Both the position numbers and the translations under genes were made by a program. From assembly GCF_018555435.2 (NCBI RefSeq), contig NZ_JAFEJT020000006.1, positions 1-64,000 on the forward strand: a stretch of 64,000 nt of DNA, read 5' to 3'. The notes under the pieces were generated by a model that was not told the origin of the DNA, did no database searches, and saw only the letters and a list, made by a program, of their open reading frames with translations. Shown here piece by piece: positions 34,714 to 44,952 of the stretch; the stretch's first letter is position 1, and every line of letters begins with the position of its first letter. Source of the stretch: Bifidobacterium amazonense. Its GTDB lineage: Bacteria; Actinomycetota; Actinomycetes; Actinomycetales; Bifidobacteriaceae.

Positions 34714-36051
34714 TTACTTGCCTTCGACGTGATCCACGTTCTCGAGCAGGAAGCCGGTGTACTGGAACTGCTCGGTCTGGGCCTTGGCCTGACGCAGCGT
34801 GTCAAGGCCGACGCCCGCGATGATCAGGATCGTGGTGCCGCCGAACGGCAGCTTGGTGTTCAGCTCGAGCGCCATGATGAGCACGGTCGGGATGAGCGCC
34901 ACGAACAGCAGGTAGACGGCGCCGACGGTGTTCAGACGGTTCATCACGTAGCTCAGGTAGCGGCTGGTGGCGCTGCCGGCGCGGATGCCCGGGATGAAGC
35001 CGCCGTACTGCTTCATGTTGTCGGCGGTCTCGTCCGGGTTGAACGTGATCTCCGTGTAGAAGAAGCAGAAGAACACGATCATCAGCGCGTACAGCGCGAT
35101 GTACCACACGGACGTCGTGTTGGCGAGGTTGGAGTTGATCCACTTGACCCAGCTCTGGTCCGAGTTGCCGAACTGCGCGATCAGCGTCGGGATGGCGAGG
35201 ATCGAAGAGGCGAAGATCGGCGGGATGACGCCGGACATGTTGATCTTGAGCGGCAGGTAGGTCGACGATCCGCCGTACATCTTGCGGCCGATCATGCGGC
35301 GCGTGTACTGGACCGGGATACGGCGCTGGCACAGCTCGACGAAGTCGACGAAGATCAGGATGACGAGCAGGACGCCGGCGACCACGCCGAACTTCCACCA
35401 CTCGCCGTCGGTGCCGTTGGTGCCCCAGCCGATCTCCCACAGCTGCGGCAGGAAGCCGGAGCAGATGGACATGAAGATGAGGATGGACATGCCCTGACCG
35501 ATGCCCTTGTCGGTGATGAGCTCGGCCATCCACATGATCAGGCCGGTGCCGCCGGTCATGATGAGCACCATGACGATGAGGTTCCACACGGAGCCGTCCG
35601 GGATGACCTGCGAGCACTGGTAGTTGAACAGCGCGCCGGAACGGGCGGTCACGAGGATCGTGGTGGACTGCAGCACGGCCAGGCCGATGGTCAGATAACG
35701 GGTGTACTGGGTCAGCTTGGCCTCGCCGGACTGGCCCTCCTTGTGCAGCGCCTCGAAGCGCGGGATGACGACGCGCAGCAGCTGCACGACGATGGATGCG
35801 GTGATGTACGGCATGACGCCCAGCGCGAAGATCGACAGCTGGAGCATGGCGCCGCCGGAGAACAGGTTCACCAGGCCGATGAAGTTTTCGGAAGCGGTCT
35901 GCATCTTGCCGACGCATTCCTGGACGACCGAGTACTTGACACCCGGGGTCGGAATGAACGAGCCGATGCGATAAATGATGATCATGCCGAGAACAAACAG
36001 GATTTTGTTCCTCAGCTCCTTGGTACGGAAGGCCTGGATTAACGTCCTCAC
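34714..36051 (-). CDS. secY: Protein translocase subunit SecY
   Basis: Protein of 445 residues with ten hydrophobic segments, the channel of the Sec translocon. Recognisable are RNKILFVLGMIIIYRIGSFI (TM1), a plug region, GLVNLFSGGAMLQLSIFALG, and FFYTEITFNPDETADNMKQYG with the GxxPGIR loop (GGFIPGIRAG). It begins at GTG 36051 (AAGGAACCC upstream), matching the family N-terminus; an upstream in-frame start at 36090 adds 13 unconserved residues. A terminator (36254-36290) separates it from rplO, so it likely has its own promoter in 36052-36250. Confidence 0.96.
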   Translation of the reverse strand: MRTLIQAFRTKELRNKILFVLGMIIIYRIGSFIPTPGVKYSVVQECVGKMQTASENFIGLVNLFSGGAMLQLSIFALGVMPYITASIVVQLLRVVIPRFEALHKEGQSGEAKLTQYTRYLTIGLAVLQSTTILVTARSGALFNYQCSQVIPDGSVWNLIVMVLIMTGGTGLIMWMAELITDKGIGQGMSILIFMSICSGFLPQLWEIGWGTNGTDGEWWKFGVVAGVLLVILIFVDFVELCQRRIPVQYTRRMIGRKMYGGSSTYLPLKINMSGVIPPIFASSILAIPTLIAQFGNSDQSWVKWINSNLANTTSVWYIALYALMIVFFCFFYTEITFNPDETADNMKQYGGFIPGIRAGSATSRYLSYVMNRLNTVGAVYLLFVALIPTVLIMALELNTKLPFGGTTILIIAGVGLDTLRQAKAQTEQFQYTGFLLENVDHVEGK

Positions 36052-36253
36052 CTGGGTTCCTTTCCTTGTGTGCGCTCCCTGCGCACCCATCCGGACAGAC
36101 TCTAGTCGTCGAGTCTAGCGTACAGCGTCTACCTCGGCCCCATATCCGAGGGTCCGATGTCCATTATTGATCGTGATCGATCGTGAAATTCGCCGATTGC
36201 CGTGACGCTCCCCTGCGCGCCTCCCCGCGCGCGGCGTCGGAGCGTGGATACGA

Positions 36254-36290
36254 AAACGACCCTCGCCGCACAAGCGGTCGAGGGTCGTTT
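36254..36290 (-). terminator. Terminator of the spc operon after rplO
   Basis: AAACGACCCTCG / CGAGGGTCGTTT with a 13-nt loop, followed on the minus strand by TTTTC. It ends the S10-spc transcript after rplO, leaving secY in a separate unit. Confidence 0.85.
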
Positions 36291-36329
36291 ATCGTATCGC
36301 ACTGCGGTCGTTTCCCTAGCGGGTAAGGA

Positions 36330-36788
36330 CTACTCCTCGGAAACGGAACCGCCGGCGGCCTCGATCTTGGCCTTGGCGGAAGCCGAGGCCTTGACGCCCT
36401 TGATGGTCAGGGCGACGGACAGTTCGCCGTCACCGAGGACCTTGACGGGCTGGTTGGCGCGGACGGCACCCTTGGCGACCAGATCCGCGACGGTGATCTC
36501 GCCACCGTTCGGGAACAGCTCGCCGAGCGCGGCCACGTTCACAACCTGGAACTCCTTCTTGAAGGGGCTCTTGAAGCCGCGGAGCTTCGGCAGGCGCATG
36601 TACAGCGGCAGCTGGCCACCTTCGAAGCCCGGGCGAACCTGGTAGCGCTTCTTGGTGCCCTTGTCGCCACGGCCCGAGGTCTTACCCTTGGAGCCTTCAC
36701 CGCGGCCGACGCGGATGCGGTCCTTCTTGGCGCCCGGAGCCGGACGCAGGTCGTGCATCTGCAGGACAGTGGTTTCTTCTTCAGCCAT
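36330..36788 (-). CDS. rplO: 50S ribosomal protein L15
   Basis: Protein of 152 residues. The glycine-rich N-terminus [20 protein letters not shown] binds 23S rRNA early in assembly; [20 protein letters not shown] is the central signature. It is the last gene of the spc group before a clear terminator. It starts 2 nt after the rpmD stop, so the two are translationally coupled. Confidence 0.98.
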   Translation of the reverse strand: MAEEETTVLQMHDLRPAPGAKKDRIRVGRGEGSKGKTSGRGDKGTKKRYQVRPGFEGGQLPLYMRLPKLRGFKSPFKKEFQVVNVAALGELFPNGGEITVADLVAKGAVRANQPVKVLGDGELSVALTIKGVKASASAKAKIEAAGGSVSEE

Positions 36789-36790
36789 AA

Positions 36791-36973
36791 TCAGTCGACC
36801 TCCTCGACGGTGACCAGGTGGCGCACCGTCAGGATCATGCCACGAGTGCTCTTGTTGTCCTCGAGGACAACGCTCTGGCCGATCTTGCGCAGACCGAGGG
36901 TCTGGGCGGTGGCGCGCTGCTTGGGCGTGCGGTTAACAAGACCGTGATGCAGGGTGATCTTCAGGTTAGCCAT
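36791..36973 (-). CDS. rpmD: 50S ribosomal protein L30
   Basis: Protein of 60 residues, normal size: [20 protein letters not shown] and [20 protein letters not shown]. Peripheral large-subunit protein. It lies 3 nt after rpsE and 2 nt before rplO in the spc operon. Confidence 0.97.
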   Translation of the reverse strand: MANLKITLHHGLVNRTPKQRATAQTLGLRKIGQSVVLEDNKSTRGMILTVRHLVTVEEVD

Positions 36974-36976
36974 CTA

Positions 36977-37711
36977 TCACTCACCATCCTTCTGCTGGGC
37001 CTGAGCGGCTGCGGCGGCTTCCTCGCGGGCCTTGCGGGCCTCGTCGATGCCGGCGGCGCGAGCGCGCAGGAGGGCGTCCGGAGCGACCTCGTTGAGGGAC
37101 AGACCACGGCGGGCCGCGATCTCCTCCGGATCCTCGAGCTGCTTGAGGGCGGCCACGGTGGCGCGAACCATGTTCACGGCGGTGGCGGAGCCCATCGACT
37201 TGGTCAGGATGTCGGTGATGCCGGCGCACTCCATGACGGCGCGGACCGGGCCACCGGCGATAACGCCGGTACCGGGGGCGGCCGGACGCAGGAGCACGGT
37301 GCCGGCGGCGTCGTGGCCGATCACCGGGTGGGTGACGGTGCCGCGGACGCGCGGAACGGTGAACATGTGCTTCTTGGCATCCAGCTGGCCCTTGGCGATG
37401 GCGGCAGGAACCTCACGGGACTTGCCGTAGCCGACGCCGACGGTGCCGTTGCCGTCACCGACCACCACGAGGGCGGCGAAGCTGAACGTACGACCACCCT
37501 TGTGGGTCTTGGAGACACGGTTGATGGTCACCACGCGGTCGAGCAGCTCATCGCCCTGCTTCTCTTCGCGACGGTTGCGACGCTCGCCACGGCGGCCTTC
37601 GCCGCGCTGGCCACGACGGGACTTGCGGTCCTCGTTGTTGTTGGTCTCAGCCGCCTCAGTGTTCTGAGTTTCTTCAGCCACTTGGGTTTCCTTCTGAGTT
37701 TCGTCGCTCAC
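36977..37711 (-). CDS. rpsE: 30S ribosomal protein S5
   Basis: Protein of 244 residues against about 165-170 in most bacteria. Residues about 50-215 are the S5 core ([27 protein letters not shown]-like [36 protein letters not shown]). The extra N-terminal 50 residues are charged and Asn/Glu/Arg-rich, and a short Ala/Glu tail follows. S5 guards decoding accuracy. It starts at GTG 37711, overlapping the rplR stop by 4 nt (GTGA). Confidence 0.97.
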   Translation of the reverse strand: MSDETQKETQVAEETQNTEAAETNNNEDRKSRRGQRGEGRRGERRNRREEKQGDELLDRVVTINRVSKTHKGGRTFSFAALVVVGDGNGTVGVGYGKSREVPAAIAKGQLDAKKHMFTVPRVRGTVTHPVIGHDAAGTVLLRPAAPGTGVIAGGPVRAVMECAGITDILTKSMGSATAVNMVRATVAALKQLEDPEEIAARRGLSLNEVAPDALLRARAAGIDEARKAREEAAAAAQAQQKDGE

Positions 37712-38079
37712 AGTGCCAGACCTCCCTCGCGGGCGCCCTCAGCGACAGCTGCGACGCGACCAGTGTACTTGTTGCCACCACGATCGAAGACGACGGCCTC
37801 GATGCCCGCGGCCTTGGCCTTCTCGGCCACCAGCTCGCCGACCTTCTTGGCGGCTTCGGTCTTGGTGCCCTCGAAACCGGCGAAGTCGGCGGTCAGGGTC
37901 GAGGCGGACACGAGGGTGATGCCCTTCGTGTCGTCGACGATCTGCGCGACCATGTGACGGTTGGAGCGGGAGACAACGAGACGCGGCATTTCCGGGGTGC
38001 CGGAGATGCGCTTGCGGATGCGAGCGTGACGACGCTTGAGCGAGACCTTCTTGCCCTTACCGAGAATCTGAACGCTCAT
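37708..38079 (-). CDS. rplR: 50S ribosomal protein L18
   Basis: Protein of 123 residues, with [20 protein letters not shown] and the 5S rRNA-binding [20 protein letters not shown]. The start at 38079 is 1 nt after the rplF stop; further in-frame sequence upstream belongs to rplF. Translation is probably coupled on both sides. Confidence 0.97.
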   Translation of the reverse strand: MSVQILGKGKKVSLKRRHARIRKRISGTPEMPRLVVSRSNRHMVAQIVDDTKGITLVSASTLTADFAGFEGTKTEAAKKVGELVAEKAKAAGIEAVVFDRGGNKYTGRVAAVAEGAREGGLAL

Positions 38080-38080
38080 A

Positions 38081-38620
38081 TCACTTACCAGCCTTTCCAG
38101 CCTTGCGCAGGATATGCTCGTCAGCGTACTTGATGCCCTTGCCCTTGTAGGGTTCCGGAGCACGCAGCTTGCGGATGTTAGCCGCAGCCTGGCCGACGGC
38201 CTGCTTGTCGGTGCCCTTGACGATCACCGTGTTCGCGTTCGGAACCTCGAACTCGATGCCTTCCGGCGGGTTGACGGTGATGGTGTGGGAGTAGCCGAGC
38301 GCGAACTCGATGCTCTTGCCCTTGAGGGTGGCGCGGTAACCGGTGCCGACGATCTGCAGGGTCTTGGCGTAGCCTTCGTGCACGCCCTTGACGATGCTGG
38401 CGACGAGAGCGCGGCTCAGGCCGTGCTTCGCGCGGGTCGGACGCAGGTCATCGGCCGGGGTGAGAACAACCTCGTTGTTCTCGACGACGGCGGAGATGCC
38501 TTCCGGCATGACGAAGGAGTCGGTGCCCTTCGGGCCCTTGGCGGCCACGGTCTGGCCGTCGATCGTGACTTCCACGCCGGCCGGGATGGCGACGGGGAGC
38601 TTACCAATATGCGATGCCAT
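38081..38620 (-). CDS. rplF: 50S ribosomal protein L6
   Basis: Protein of 179 residues with the two L6 repeats: [20 protein letters not shown] at the start and [20 protein letters not shown] then [20 protein letters not shown] at the end, the signature for 23S rRNA and GTPase-centre contact. It follows rpsH by 17 nt. Confidence 0.98.
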   Translation of the reverse strand: MASHIGKLPVAIPAGVEVTIDGQTVAAKGPKGTDSFVMPEGISAVVENNEVVLTPADDLRPTRAKHGLSRALVASIVKGVHEGYAKTLQIVGTGYRATLKGKSIEFALGYSHTITVNPPEGIEFEVPNANTVIVKGTDKQAVGQAAANIRKLRAPEPYKGKGIKYADEHILRKAGKAGK

Positions 38621-38637
38621 GTGTCAGCTCTCCTTTC

Positions 38638-39036
38638 TCACCACACGTAGGCGACGATCTCGCCGCCGATGCCACGGTCGAGGCATTCCTTCTGGGTCAT
38701 CAGTCCCGAGGAAGTCGAGATGATGGCGATGCCGAGGCCGCCGAGCGGCATCGGCAGGGCGTCGGACTTCGCGTAGCGACGCAGGCCCGGCTTGGAAATG
38801 CGCTTGATGCCCTGGATGGAACGCTCGCCGTTCGGGCCGTACTTGAGGGTGACCTCAAGAGTCTGGCCGACCTTGGCGTCCTTGGCGGCGAAGTCCTTGA
38901 TGTAGCCTTCGCGCTTCAGGATCTCGGCGATGTTCTTCTTGAACTTGGAGTACGGCATATCCACGGTTTCGTGCTTAGCCGCGCTCGCGTTACGCAGACG
39001 GGTAAGCATGTCTGCGATAGGATCTGTCATTGTCAT
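38638..39036 (-). CDS. rpsH: 30S ribosomal protein S8
   Basis: Protein of 132 residues: [20 protein letters not shown] at the start and the rRNA-binding end [21 protein letters not shown]8 binds helix 21 of 16S rRNA and in other bacteria represses the spc operon. Two ATGs, at 39036 and 39030, are possible starts; the first is given. A 90-nt gap to rpsN includes a small GCCTGC/GCAGGC hairpin near 39080. Confidence 0.97.
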   Translation of the reverse strand: MTMTDPIADMLTRLRNASAAKHETVDMPYSKFKKNIAEILKREGYIKDFAAKDAKVGQTLEVTLKYGPNGERSIQGIKRISKPGLRRYAKSDALPMPLGGLGIAIISTSSGLMTQKECLDRGIGGEIVAYVW

Positions 39037-39126
39037 TTGGGCTTGTTGCCCTTTCTCGCTATGGTTTCCGCCGCCCTCACGCCTGCCGGAGCAGGCGATC
39101 GGGCCGCGGACCTTCAGCGTCGATGT

Positions 39127-39312
39127 TTACCAACTGGACTTCGTGACGCCGGGCAGCTCGCCGCGGTGCGCCTTCTCGCGAAGGCAGACACGGCACAGGC
39201 CGAACTTGCGGTAGACGGAGTGGGGACGACCACAAACCTGGCAGCGCGTGTAGGCGCGCACCTTGAACTTCGGCTTGGCGGCCGCCTTGTTCTTCAGAGC
39301 GGTTTTTGCCAT
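39127..39312 (-). CDS. rpsN: 30S ribosomal protein S14, zinc type
   Basis: Protein of 61 residues, the short zinc-ribbon (type Z) S14, with CQVC (24-27) and CRVC (40-43) ligands. It lies in the S14 position between rplE and rpsH. Only 1 nt separates it from rplE. Confidence 0.97.
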   Translation of the reverse strand: MAKTALKNKAAAKPKFKVRAYTRCQVCGRPHSVYRKFGLCRVCLREKAHRGELPGVTKSSW

Positions 39313-39313
39313 A

Positions 39314-39886
39314 TCAGTTCTCCTTGAAGGGGAAGCCGAGGTGCTTGAGGAGCACGGAAGCTTCCTTGTCGTCCTTGGTGGAGGTCACCACGGTGATGTC
39401 CATGCCGCGCTGGTGATCGATCGAATCCGGATCGATCTCGTGGAACATGGACTGCTCGGTGAGACCAAAGTTGTAGTTGCCCTGGCCGTCGAACTGCTTG
39501 CCGTTGATGCCGCGGAAATCGCGGATACGCGGCAGGGCGAGGGTCAGGAGGCGATCCAGGAACTCCCACATGCGGTCGCCACGCAGGGTGACGTACGCAC
39601 CGATGGCCTGGCCCTCACGCAGGTGGAACTGCGCGACGGACTTCTTGGCCTTCGTGATCTTCGGCTTCTGGCCGGTGATCAGCGTGAGATCCTTGACAGC
39701 GCCCTCGATGAGCTTGGAGTCACGCGCAGCGGCGCCGACGCCCATGGAGACGACGACCTTCTCGATGCGGGCCACCTGCATCGGGTTGGAGTAGTTGAAC
39801 TCCTTCTCGAGCTCGGGGATGATGACGTCCTTGTACTGCTGCTTCAAGCGCGGAGTTGCCGGCGCTTCGACGGTAGCATCGGTCAT
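39314..39886 (-). CDS. rplE: 50S ribosomal protein L5
   Basis: Protein of 190 residues: [40 protein letters not shown] and the end [21 protein letters not shown]5 carries 5S rRNA and touches the P-site tRNA. Its start overlaps the rplX stop by 4 nt. Confidence 0.98.
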   Translation of the reverse strand: MTDATVEAPATPRLKQQYKDVIIPELEKEFNYSNPMQVARIEKVVVSMGVGAAARDSKLIEGAVKDLTLITGQKPKITKAKKSVAQFHLREGQAIGAYVTLRGDRMWEFLDRLLTLALPRIRDFRGINGKQFDGQGNYNFGLTEQSMFHEIDPDSIDHQRGMDITVVTSTKDDKEASVLLKHLGFPFKEN

Positions 39887-40218
39887 GCCAGCTCCTTTCC
39901 GGACTTCTTGGCGACGCGCACGCGCACGGTCTTCACCTTGCCGTCACGAGCCTCTTCCTTCACCACAATGCCGACGCGGGTCGGCTTCTTGGTCTCCGGG
40001 TCGATGACCATCACGTTGGAGCGATGGATCGGAGCCTCGACGGAGACGATGCCGGCCTGCTGGCCCTGCTGCGTGGCGCGAACGTGCTTCTTGACGATCT
40101 GCACGCCCTCGACGATCAGGCGATCGTCGGCCAGCACGCGGGTGACCTTGCCTTCCTTGCCCTTGTCCTTGCCGCGGATGACCTTGACCAGGTCGCCGCT
40201 CTTAATCTTGGCTGCCAT
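39883..40218 (-). CDS. rplX: 50S ribosomal protein L24
   Basis: Protein of 111 residues with the KOW motif [20 protein letters not shown] at residues 6-25, an assembly initiator on 23S rRNA. It is 1 nt from rplN and overlaps rplE by 4 nt. Confidence 0.97.
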   Translation of the reverse strand: MAAKIKSGDLVKVIRGKDKGKEGKVTRVLADDRLIVEGVQIVKKHVRATQQGQQAGIVSVEAPIHRSNVMVIDPETKKPTRVGIVVKEEARDGKVKTVRVRVAKKSGKELA

Positions 40219-40219
40219 G

Positions 40220-40588
40220 TCAGATCACCTCCGGGGCGAGGGACACGATGCGCATGAAGCGCTTGTCGCGCAGCTCACGAGCGATCGGTCCGAAGATACG
40301 AGTGCCCTTCGGTTCACGGCCGGAGCCGAGAATGACGGCGGCGTTCTCGTCGAACTTGATGTAGGAGCCGTCCACGCGACGGTTCTCCTTGACGGTGCGG
40401 ACGACGACGGCCTTGACCACGTCACCCTTCTTGACCGACCCGCCAGGGATCGCATCCTTGACGGAGGCGACGATCACGTCGCCGAGGCCGGCATAGCGTC
40501 GCTTCGATCCGCCGAGCACTCGGATGCAGAGGAGTTCCTTCGCACCCGTGTTGTCGGCGACATGAAGCCGCGTTTCCTGCTGAATCAT
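40220..40588 (-). CDS. rplN: 50S ribosomal protein L14
   Basis: Protein of 122 residues, full length: [20 protein letters not shown] and [20 protein letters not shown]. It forms an intersubunit bridge. It is the first gene of the spc segment; the 91-nt gap to rpsQ contains a strong hairpin (40622-40655), the only clear break inside the long ribosomal run upstream of rplO. Confidence 0.98.
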   Translation of the reverse strand: MIQQETRLHVADNTGAKELLCIRVLGGSKRRYAGLGDVIVASVKDAIPGGSVKKGDVVKAVVVRTVKENRRVDGSYIKFDENAAVILGSGREPKGTRIFGPIARELRDKRFMRIVSLAPEVI

Positions 40589-40621
40589 TGATTCTCCTTA
40601 GCCGAGCTGGTTCTCCCCAAG

Positions 40622-40655
40622 CACCCCGCCCACCTGTACGAGCATGGGCGGGGTG
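40622..40655 (-). terminator. Hairpin at the S10/spc operon boundary
   Basis: CACCCCGCCCA / TGGGCGGGGTG, 11 bp, loop 12, between rpsQ and rplN, exactly the E. coli S10/spc boundary. Lacks a U-run, so it may be a partial terminator or a regulatory leader of spc. Confidence 0.6.
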
Positions 40656-40679
40656 ACTCGCGGAGCCTAGCCGAACTTG

Positions 40680-40940
40680 TTACTTGGCGCGCTCGATAAT
40701 GCTCTCGAGACGCCAACGCTTGGTCTTGCTCAGGGGCCGAGTCTCCATAATACTCACGAGGTCGCCAACGTGCGCGTCGTTGTGTTCATCATGGGCCTTG
40801 ACCTTCTTGGTGGAACGAACGACCTTGCCGTACAGCGGGTGGGTCGAACGCTGCTCGAGCTCGACGGTGATCGTCTTGTCCATAGCCTCGGACACGACGT
40901 AACCGCGACGAACCTTGCGGAAGTTACGCTCTTCAGCCAT
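40680..40940 (-). CDS. rpsQ: 30S ribosomal protein S17
   Basis: Protein of 86 residues (OB fold): [20 protein letters not shown] and the end [17 protein letters not shown]. It binds the 5' domain of 16S rRNA. The rpmC stop and its ATG overlap (TAATG), indicating coupled translation. Confidence 0.97.
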   Translation of the reverse strand: MAEERNFRKVRRGYVVSEAMDKTITVELEQRSTHPLYGKVVRSTKKVKAHDEHNDAHVGDLVSIMETRPLSKTKRWRLESIIERAK

Positions 40941-41197
40941 TACTTCTCCTCAGCTTTCGTATCGGATGCCTCGGGCGCCTGGCTGATGCCGAGCTCACGC
41001 TCGCGCAGGACGGTGTACATCCTGGCGATGTCGTGCTTGACCGCCTTGAGGCGGGCAGTGTTCTCGAGCTGACCAGTCGCGTGCTGGAAGCGCAGGTTGA
41101 ACAGCTCTTCCTTGGACTTCTTGAGGAAACCTTCGATCTCCTCGTTGGTCTTCTCGTTCAGATTCTTGATTGCATAATCAGCGGTACCGACTGCCAT
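40940..41197 (-). CDS. rpmC: 50S ribosomal protein L29
   Basis: Protein of 85 residues. The two-helix L29 core spans about 12-70 ([20 protein letters not shown]), with a short Glu-rich C-terminal addition ([10 protein letters not shown]). It sits at the tunnel exit where chaperones dock. Its start overlaps the rplP stop by one base (TGATG). Confidence 0.97.
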   Translation of the reverse strand: MAVGTADYAIKNLNEKTNEEIEGFLKKSKEELFNLRFQHATGQLENTARLKAVKHDIARMYTVLRERELGISQAPEASDTKAEEK

Positions 41198-41616
41198 CAG
41201 ATATCACCACCTTCACGCGCAATAACGCGGCACTTCATCGGGAGCTTGTCGATGGCGCGGCGCAGGGCCTCGCGAGCGACATCCTCGGAGACGCCACCGA
41301 TCTCGAACATCACGCGGCCGGGGCGAATGTTGGCGATCCAGAACTCCGGAGTACCCTTACCGGAACCCATTCGGGTGCCCAGCGGCTTCTTGGTCAGCGG
41401 GCGATCCGGGAAGATCGTGATCCACACACGGCCACCACGCTTGATGTAACGGGTCATGGCGATACGAGCCGCCTCGATCTGGCGGTTGGTGACGTAGGCC
41501 GGAGCCAGCGCCTGAATGCCGTAATCGCCGAAGGCGATCTCGTTGCCGCCCTTGGACATGCCAGAGCGGACCGGACGATGCTGCTTGCGGTACTTAGTCC
41601 TCTTCGGGATAAGCAT
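41197..41616 (-). CDS. rplP: 50S ribosomal protein L16
   Basis: Protein of 139 residues: [40 protein letters not shown] and [20 protein letters not shown]. It shapes the A-site side of the central protuberance. The start at 41616 follows the rpsC stop by 4 nt; longer in-frame sequence is the antisense of the rpsC tail reading frame and is not used. Confidence 0.97.
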   Translation of the reverse strand: MLIPKRTKYRKQHRPVRSGMSKGGNEIAFGDYGIQALAPAYVTNRQIEAARIAMTRYIKRGGRVWITIFPDRPLTKKPLGTRMGSGKGTPEFWIANIRPGRVMFEIGGVSEDVAREALRRAIDKLPMKCRVIAREGGDI

Positions 41617-41620
41617 CAGT

Positions 41621-42430
41621 TCACTCCTTCGTTTCCGTTGCGGCAGGAGCCTCGGCGGCGGCCTCGGCCTTCGGGGCCTCGGTAGCCTGCTGGGCGGCAG
41701 CACCACGGTTGCCACGGCGCGGGCGGCGATCGCCACCACGGCGGCCGGGACGGCTGTTGTTCTGCTGAGCCTGCTGCTCTTCGAACTCGCGCTCGGTCAT
41801 ATCGCCCTTGTAGATCCACACCTTGACGCCGATGCGGCCGTAGGTGGTCTTGGCCTCGAAGAAGCCGTAATCGATCAGGGCGCGGAGGGTCTGCAGCGGA
41901 ACGCGGCCCTCGCGGTAGAACTCGGAACGGCTCATTTCCGCACCGCCGAGGCGGCCGGAGAGCTTGATGCGGATGCCCTTGGCGCCGGCGCGCATCGCGT
42001 CCTGCTGAGCCTTGCGCATCGCGCGACGGAAGGTCACGCGGTTGGTCAGCTGTTCGGCGATGCCCTGAGCGACGAGCTGGGCGTCCAGAGCGGCGTTCTT
42101 CACCTCGAAGATGTTGAGCTGGACCTGCTTGCCGGTGAGCTTCTCGAGCTTGGCGCGAACCTTCTCGGCTTCGGCGCCACGGCGGCCGATCACGATGCCC
42201 GGACGGGCGGTGTGGATGTCCACACGCACGCGGTCGCGGGTGCGCTCGATCACGATGCGGGACACGCCCGCACGCTCGAGGTCCTTGTTCATTTCCTTGC
42301 GGATCTTGTCGTCTTCGAGAACGAAGTCGCTGTAGCGTTCGCCGGGCTTGTTGGAATCAGAGAACCACTTGGAGCGGTGGCTCTCGGTGACGCCCAGACG
42401 GTAGCCAAAGGGATTGATCTTCTGACCCAT
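41621..42430 (-). CDS. rpsC: 30S ribosomal protein S3
   Basis: Protein of 269 residues: N-terminal KH domain with [20 protein letters not shown] and the C-terminal signature [20 protein letters not shown]. The last 50 residues are a Gln/Arg/Ala-rich tail typical of high-GC actinobacteria. It lines the mRNA entry tunnel. It is 2 nt from rplV. Confidence 0.98.
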   Translation of the reverse strand: MGQKINPFGYRLGVTESHRSKWFSDSNKPGERYSDFVLEDDKIRKEMNKDLERAGVSRIVIERTRDRVRVDIHTARPGIVIGRRGAEAEKVRAKLEKLTGKQVQLNIFEVKNAALDAQLVAQGIAEQLTNRVTFRRAMRKAQQDAMRAGAKGIRIKLSGRLGGAEMSRSEFYREGRVPLQTLRALIDYGFFEAKTTYGRIGVKVWIYKGDMTEREFEEQQAQQNNSRPGRRGGDRRPRRGNRGAAAQQATEAPKAEAAAEAPAATETKE

Positions 42431-42432
42431 CT

Positions 42433-42792
42433 TTAGCGGGCTCCTTCCTTGGTAGCAACGACGACCGTGATGTGGGAGGTGCGCTTGTTGATACGAGCGG
42501 CACGGCCCTGGGCGCGGGCGCGGAAACGCTTGAGCGTCACGCCTTCGTCCACGTAGGTCTCCTTGATGACCAGGTCGTTCTCGCGGAACGGCTCGCCGGC
42601 CTTGTCGGCCTTCACGCGAGCGTTCGCGATGGCGCTCTCGAGGACCTTGCGAACCGGCAGGGACGCGTCCTGGGGAGCGAACTTGAGGATGGTGACGGCT
42701 TCGGTCGCCTGCTTGCCGCGGATGAGGTCGACCATGCGGCGAGCCTTGCGCGGCGTCACGCGGACGTGACGAGCGATTGCTTTAGCTTCCAT
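42433..42792 (-). CDS. rplV: 50S ribosomal protein L22
   Basis: Protein of 119 residues: [20 protein letters not shown] at the start and [20 protein letters not shown] at the tunnel-lining hairpin end, the site of macrolide-resistance changes in other bacteria. Normal length. It follows rpsS by 17 nt. Confidence 0.98.
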   Translation of the reverse strand: MEAKAIARHVRVTPRKARRMVDLIRGKQATEAVTILKFAPQDASLPVRKVLESAIANARVKADKAGEPFRENDLVIKETYVDEGVTLKRFRARAQGRAARINKRTSHITVVVATKEGAR

Positions 42793-42809
42793 GTTCTATT
42801 CCTTATCCT

Positions 42810-43088
42810 TTAGCGGCGGGCCTTCTTGTCGTCCTTCACATGACCCTTGAAGGTCTTGGTCGGGGCGAACTCACCGAGCTTGTGACCGACCATGGCCTCG
42901 GTGACGAACACCGGGACATGCTTGCGGCCATCGTGAACAGCGAACGTGTGTCCGATGAAATCAGGGGTGATCATCGAACGGCGGGACCACGTCTTGATGA
43001 CGTTCTTGGTGCCCTTCTCGTTCTGCTCGTCGACTTTCTTCTGCAGGTGGGCGTCGACGAAGGGGCCCTTCTTGATGCTACGAGTCAT
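42810..43088 (-). CDS. rpsS: 30S ribosomal protein S19
   Basis: Protein of 92 residues: [20 protein letters not shown] and [20 protein letters not shown], then [15 protein letters not shown]. Head protein of the small subunit next to S13. 15 nt after rplB. Confidence 0.98.
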   Translation of the reverse strand: MTRSIKKGPFVDAHLQKKVDEQNEKGTKNVIKTWSRRSMITPDFIGHTFAVHDGRKHVPVFVTEAMVGHKLGEFAPTKTFKGHVKDDKKARR

Positions 43089-43103
43089 CTACTCGACACT
43101 CCC

Positions 43104-43934
43104 TTACTTGCGGTTCTTACCATTCGGACGACGACGAACAATCATCTTGTTCGAAGCCTTCTTCGGACGGCGAGTACGAACTTCGCCCTTGCCCCACGGA
43201 GAGACCGGCGGCTTGCCACCGCGGGTACGACCGCCGTGCGGGTGGTCGACCGGGTTCATGGATTCACCACGGGTCCACGGGCGCTTGCCGATCCAACGGG
43301 CGCGGCCGGCCTTGCCGAGCTGGATGTTGGCGTGGTCGGAGTTGCCGACCTCACCGACGGTCGCGCGGCAGCGGGCGTCCACGTTGCGGATTTCGCCGGA
43401 CGGCATACGCAGCTGGGCGTAGGCGCCATCCTTGGCGACGAGCTGGACGGCGGCACCGGCGGAACGCGCGATCTTCGCGCCGCCGAGCGGCTTGAGCTCG
43501 ATCGCGTGCACGATGGTACCGGTCGGGATGTTCTTGAGCGGCAGGTTGTTGCCCGGCTTGATATCGGCCTTCTCGCCGGTCTCGATGCGGTCGCCCTGCT
43601 TGACGCCTTCCGGAGCGATGATGTAGCGCTTCTCGCCGTCGGCGTAGTGCAGCAGCGCGATGCGGGCGGAACGGTTCGGGTCGTACTCGATGTGAGCGAC
43701 CGTCGCCGGCACGCCGTCCTTGTCCCAACGCTTGAAGTCGATGAGACGGTAGGCGCGCTTGTGGCCGCCGCCGCGATGGCGGGAGGTCATACGGCCGTAG
43801 GAGTTACGACCGCCGGTCTTGGTGAGCTTGCGAACCAGCGACTTCTCAGGCGTGGAGCGCGTAAGATCGGAGAAATCCGACACAGACGCGTTGCGGCGGC
43901 CAGCAGTCGTCGGCTTATAAACGCGGATAGCCAT
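43104..43934 (-). CDS. rplB: 50S ribosomal protein L2
   Basis: Protein of 276 residues: [20 protein letters not shown] near 47-66 and the peptidyl-transferase-centre segment [20 protein letters not shown] near 228-247, which holds the conserved His. Essential for subunit joining. Order rplW-rplB-rpsS is standard. Confidence 0.98.
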   Translation of the reverse strand: MAIRVYKPTTAGRRNASVSDFSDLTRSTPEKSLVRKLTKTGGRNSYGRMTSRHRGGGHKRAYRLIDFKRWDKDGVPATVAHIEYDPNRSARIALLHYADGEKRYIIAPEGVKQGDRIETGEKADIKPGNNLPLKNIPTGTIVHAIELKPLGGAKIARSAGAAVQLVAKDGAYAQLRMPSGEIRNVDARCRATVGEVGNSDHANIQLGKAGRARWIGKRPWTRGESMNPVDHPHGGRTRGGKPPVSPWGKGEVRTRRPKKASNKMIVRRRPNGKNRK

Positions 43935-43970
43935 AATATAGTTCTTCCTTTAACTTTTCTCGGCTAGCCT

Positions 43971-44267
43971 TCAGTTGCCGAAGATGTCGATCGTCTGGCC
44001 CTCGGCGACGGTCACGATCGCGCGCTTCTGGTTGACGCGCTGGCCGAAGCCGAAACGGGTGCGCTTGCGCTTGCCGTCGCGGTTGAGGGTGTTGACGTTC
44101 GTCACCTTCACCTTGAAGATCTCTTCGATAGCCTGCTTGATCTGCACCTTGTTCGCGTCCGAGGCCACCACGAAGGTGTACTGGCCGCGGTCGGACAGGG
44201 CGTAGCTCTTCTCGGAGACGACGGGCTTCAGGATGACGTCGTGTGCGGGCTTGTGAATAGCGACCAT
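43971..44267 (-). CDS. rplW: 50S ribosomal protein L23
   Basis: Protein of 98 residues: [20 protein letters not shown] and [20 protein letters not shown]. Docking site for trigger factor and SRP at the tunnel exit. 5 nt after rplD. Confidence 0.97.
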   Translation of the reverse strand: MVAIHKPAHDVILKPVVSEKSYALSDRGQYTFVVASDANKVQIKQAIEEIFKVKVTNVNTLNRDGKRKRTRFGFGQRVNQKRAIVTVAEGQTIDIFGN

Positions 44268-44272
44268 CTAAA

Positions 44273-44938
44273 TCAGGCCTCCTTGGCGGTCGGCTCGGTC
44301 TTGCCGGCGAGGAAGGCGTCGAGGCCCTCCTTCGTGAAGACGACGTACTGAGCGGTGACCACATCGTAGGTGTTGAGCTGATCGGCGAAAATCGGGTGCA
44401 CGGTCGGGATGTTGCGGACCGACAGCCACTCGTTGATGTTTTCGCGGGAGAACACGATCGTGGTGAACTTGTTCTCGGTGACCGGGGTCAGCGCGGCAAC
44501 GGCGGCCTTGGTGGACGGGGTATCGGTGATGCCGAAGTCCACAACGGCGACGCGACCGGCGTTCGCGCGATCGGAAAGCACGTAGCGCAGGGCGGCGGCC
44601 TTCATCTTCTTCGGAGTGCGCTGCGAGTAGTCGCGCGGCTGCGGACCGAACACGGTGCCGCCGTGGTACCACTGCGGGGCGCGGATGGAGCCCTGGCGGG
44701 CACGACCGGTGCCCTTCTGCTTCCACGGCTTCTTGCCGCCACCGGACACCATGCCACGGGTCTTGGTGGCGTGGGTGCCGGAACGGGCGGCGGCGAGCTG
44801 AGCCACGACGACCTGGTGGATCAGCGGGACGCGGGACTGGACCTCTTCGGCGGTGTGGCCGAAGATCTCGCCCGGAACCTCGACGGTGCCGGTGGACTGG
44901 CCCTGGGCGTCAGACACGTTCAGAGTAACGTTTGCCAT
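44273..44938 (-). CDS. rplD: 50S ribosomal protein L4
   Basis: Protein of 221 residues. The tunnel loop RSGTHATKTRGMVSGGGKKP and RQGSIRAPQWYHGGTVFGPQ is the family signature; PRDYSQRTPKKMKAAALRYV follows. In E. coli L4 represses the S10 operon by binding its leader; I cannot tell whether that holds here. 14 nt after rplC. Confidence 0.98.
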   Translation of the reverse strand: MANVTLNVSDAQGQSTGTVEVPGEIFGHTAEEVQSRVPLIHQVVVAQLAAARSGTHATKTRGMVSGGGKKPWKQKGTGRARQGSIRAPQWYHGGTVFGPQPRDYSQRTPKKMKAAALRYVLSDRANAGRVAVVDFGITDTPSTKAAVAALTPVTENKFTTIVFSRENINEWLSVRNIPTVHPIFADQLNTYDVVTAQYVVFTKEGLDAFLAGKTEPTAKEA

Positions 44939-44952
44939 AATTCAGACTCCCC

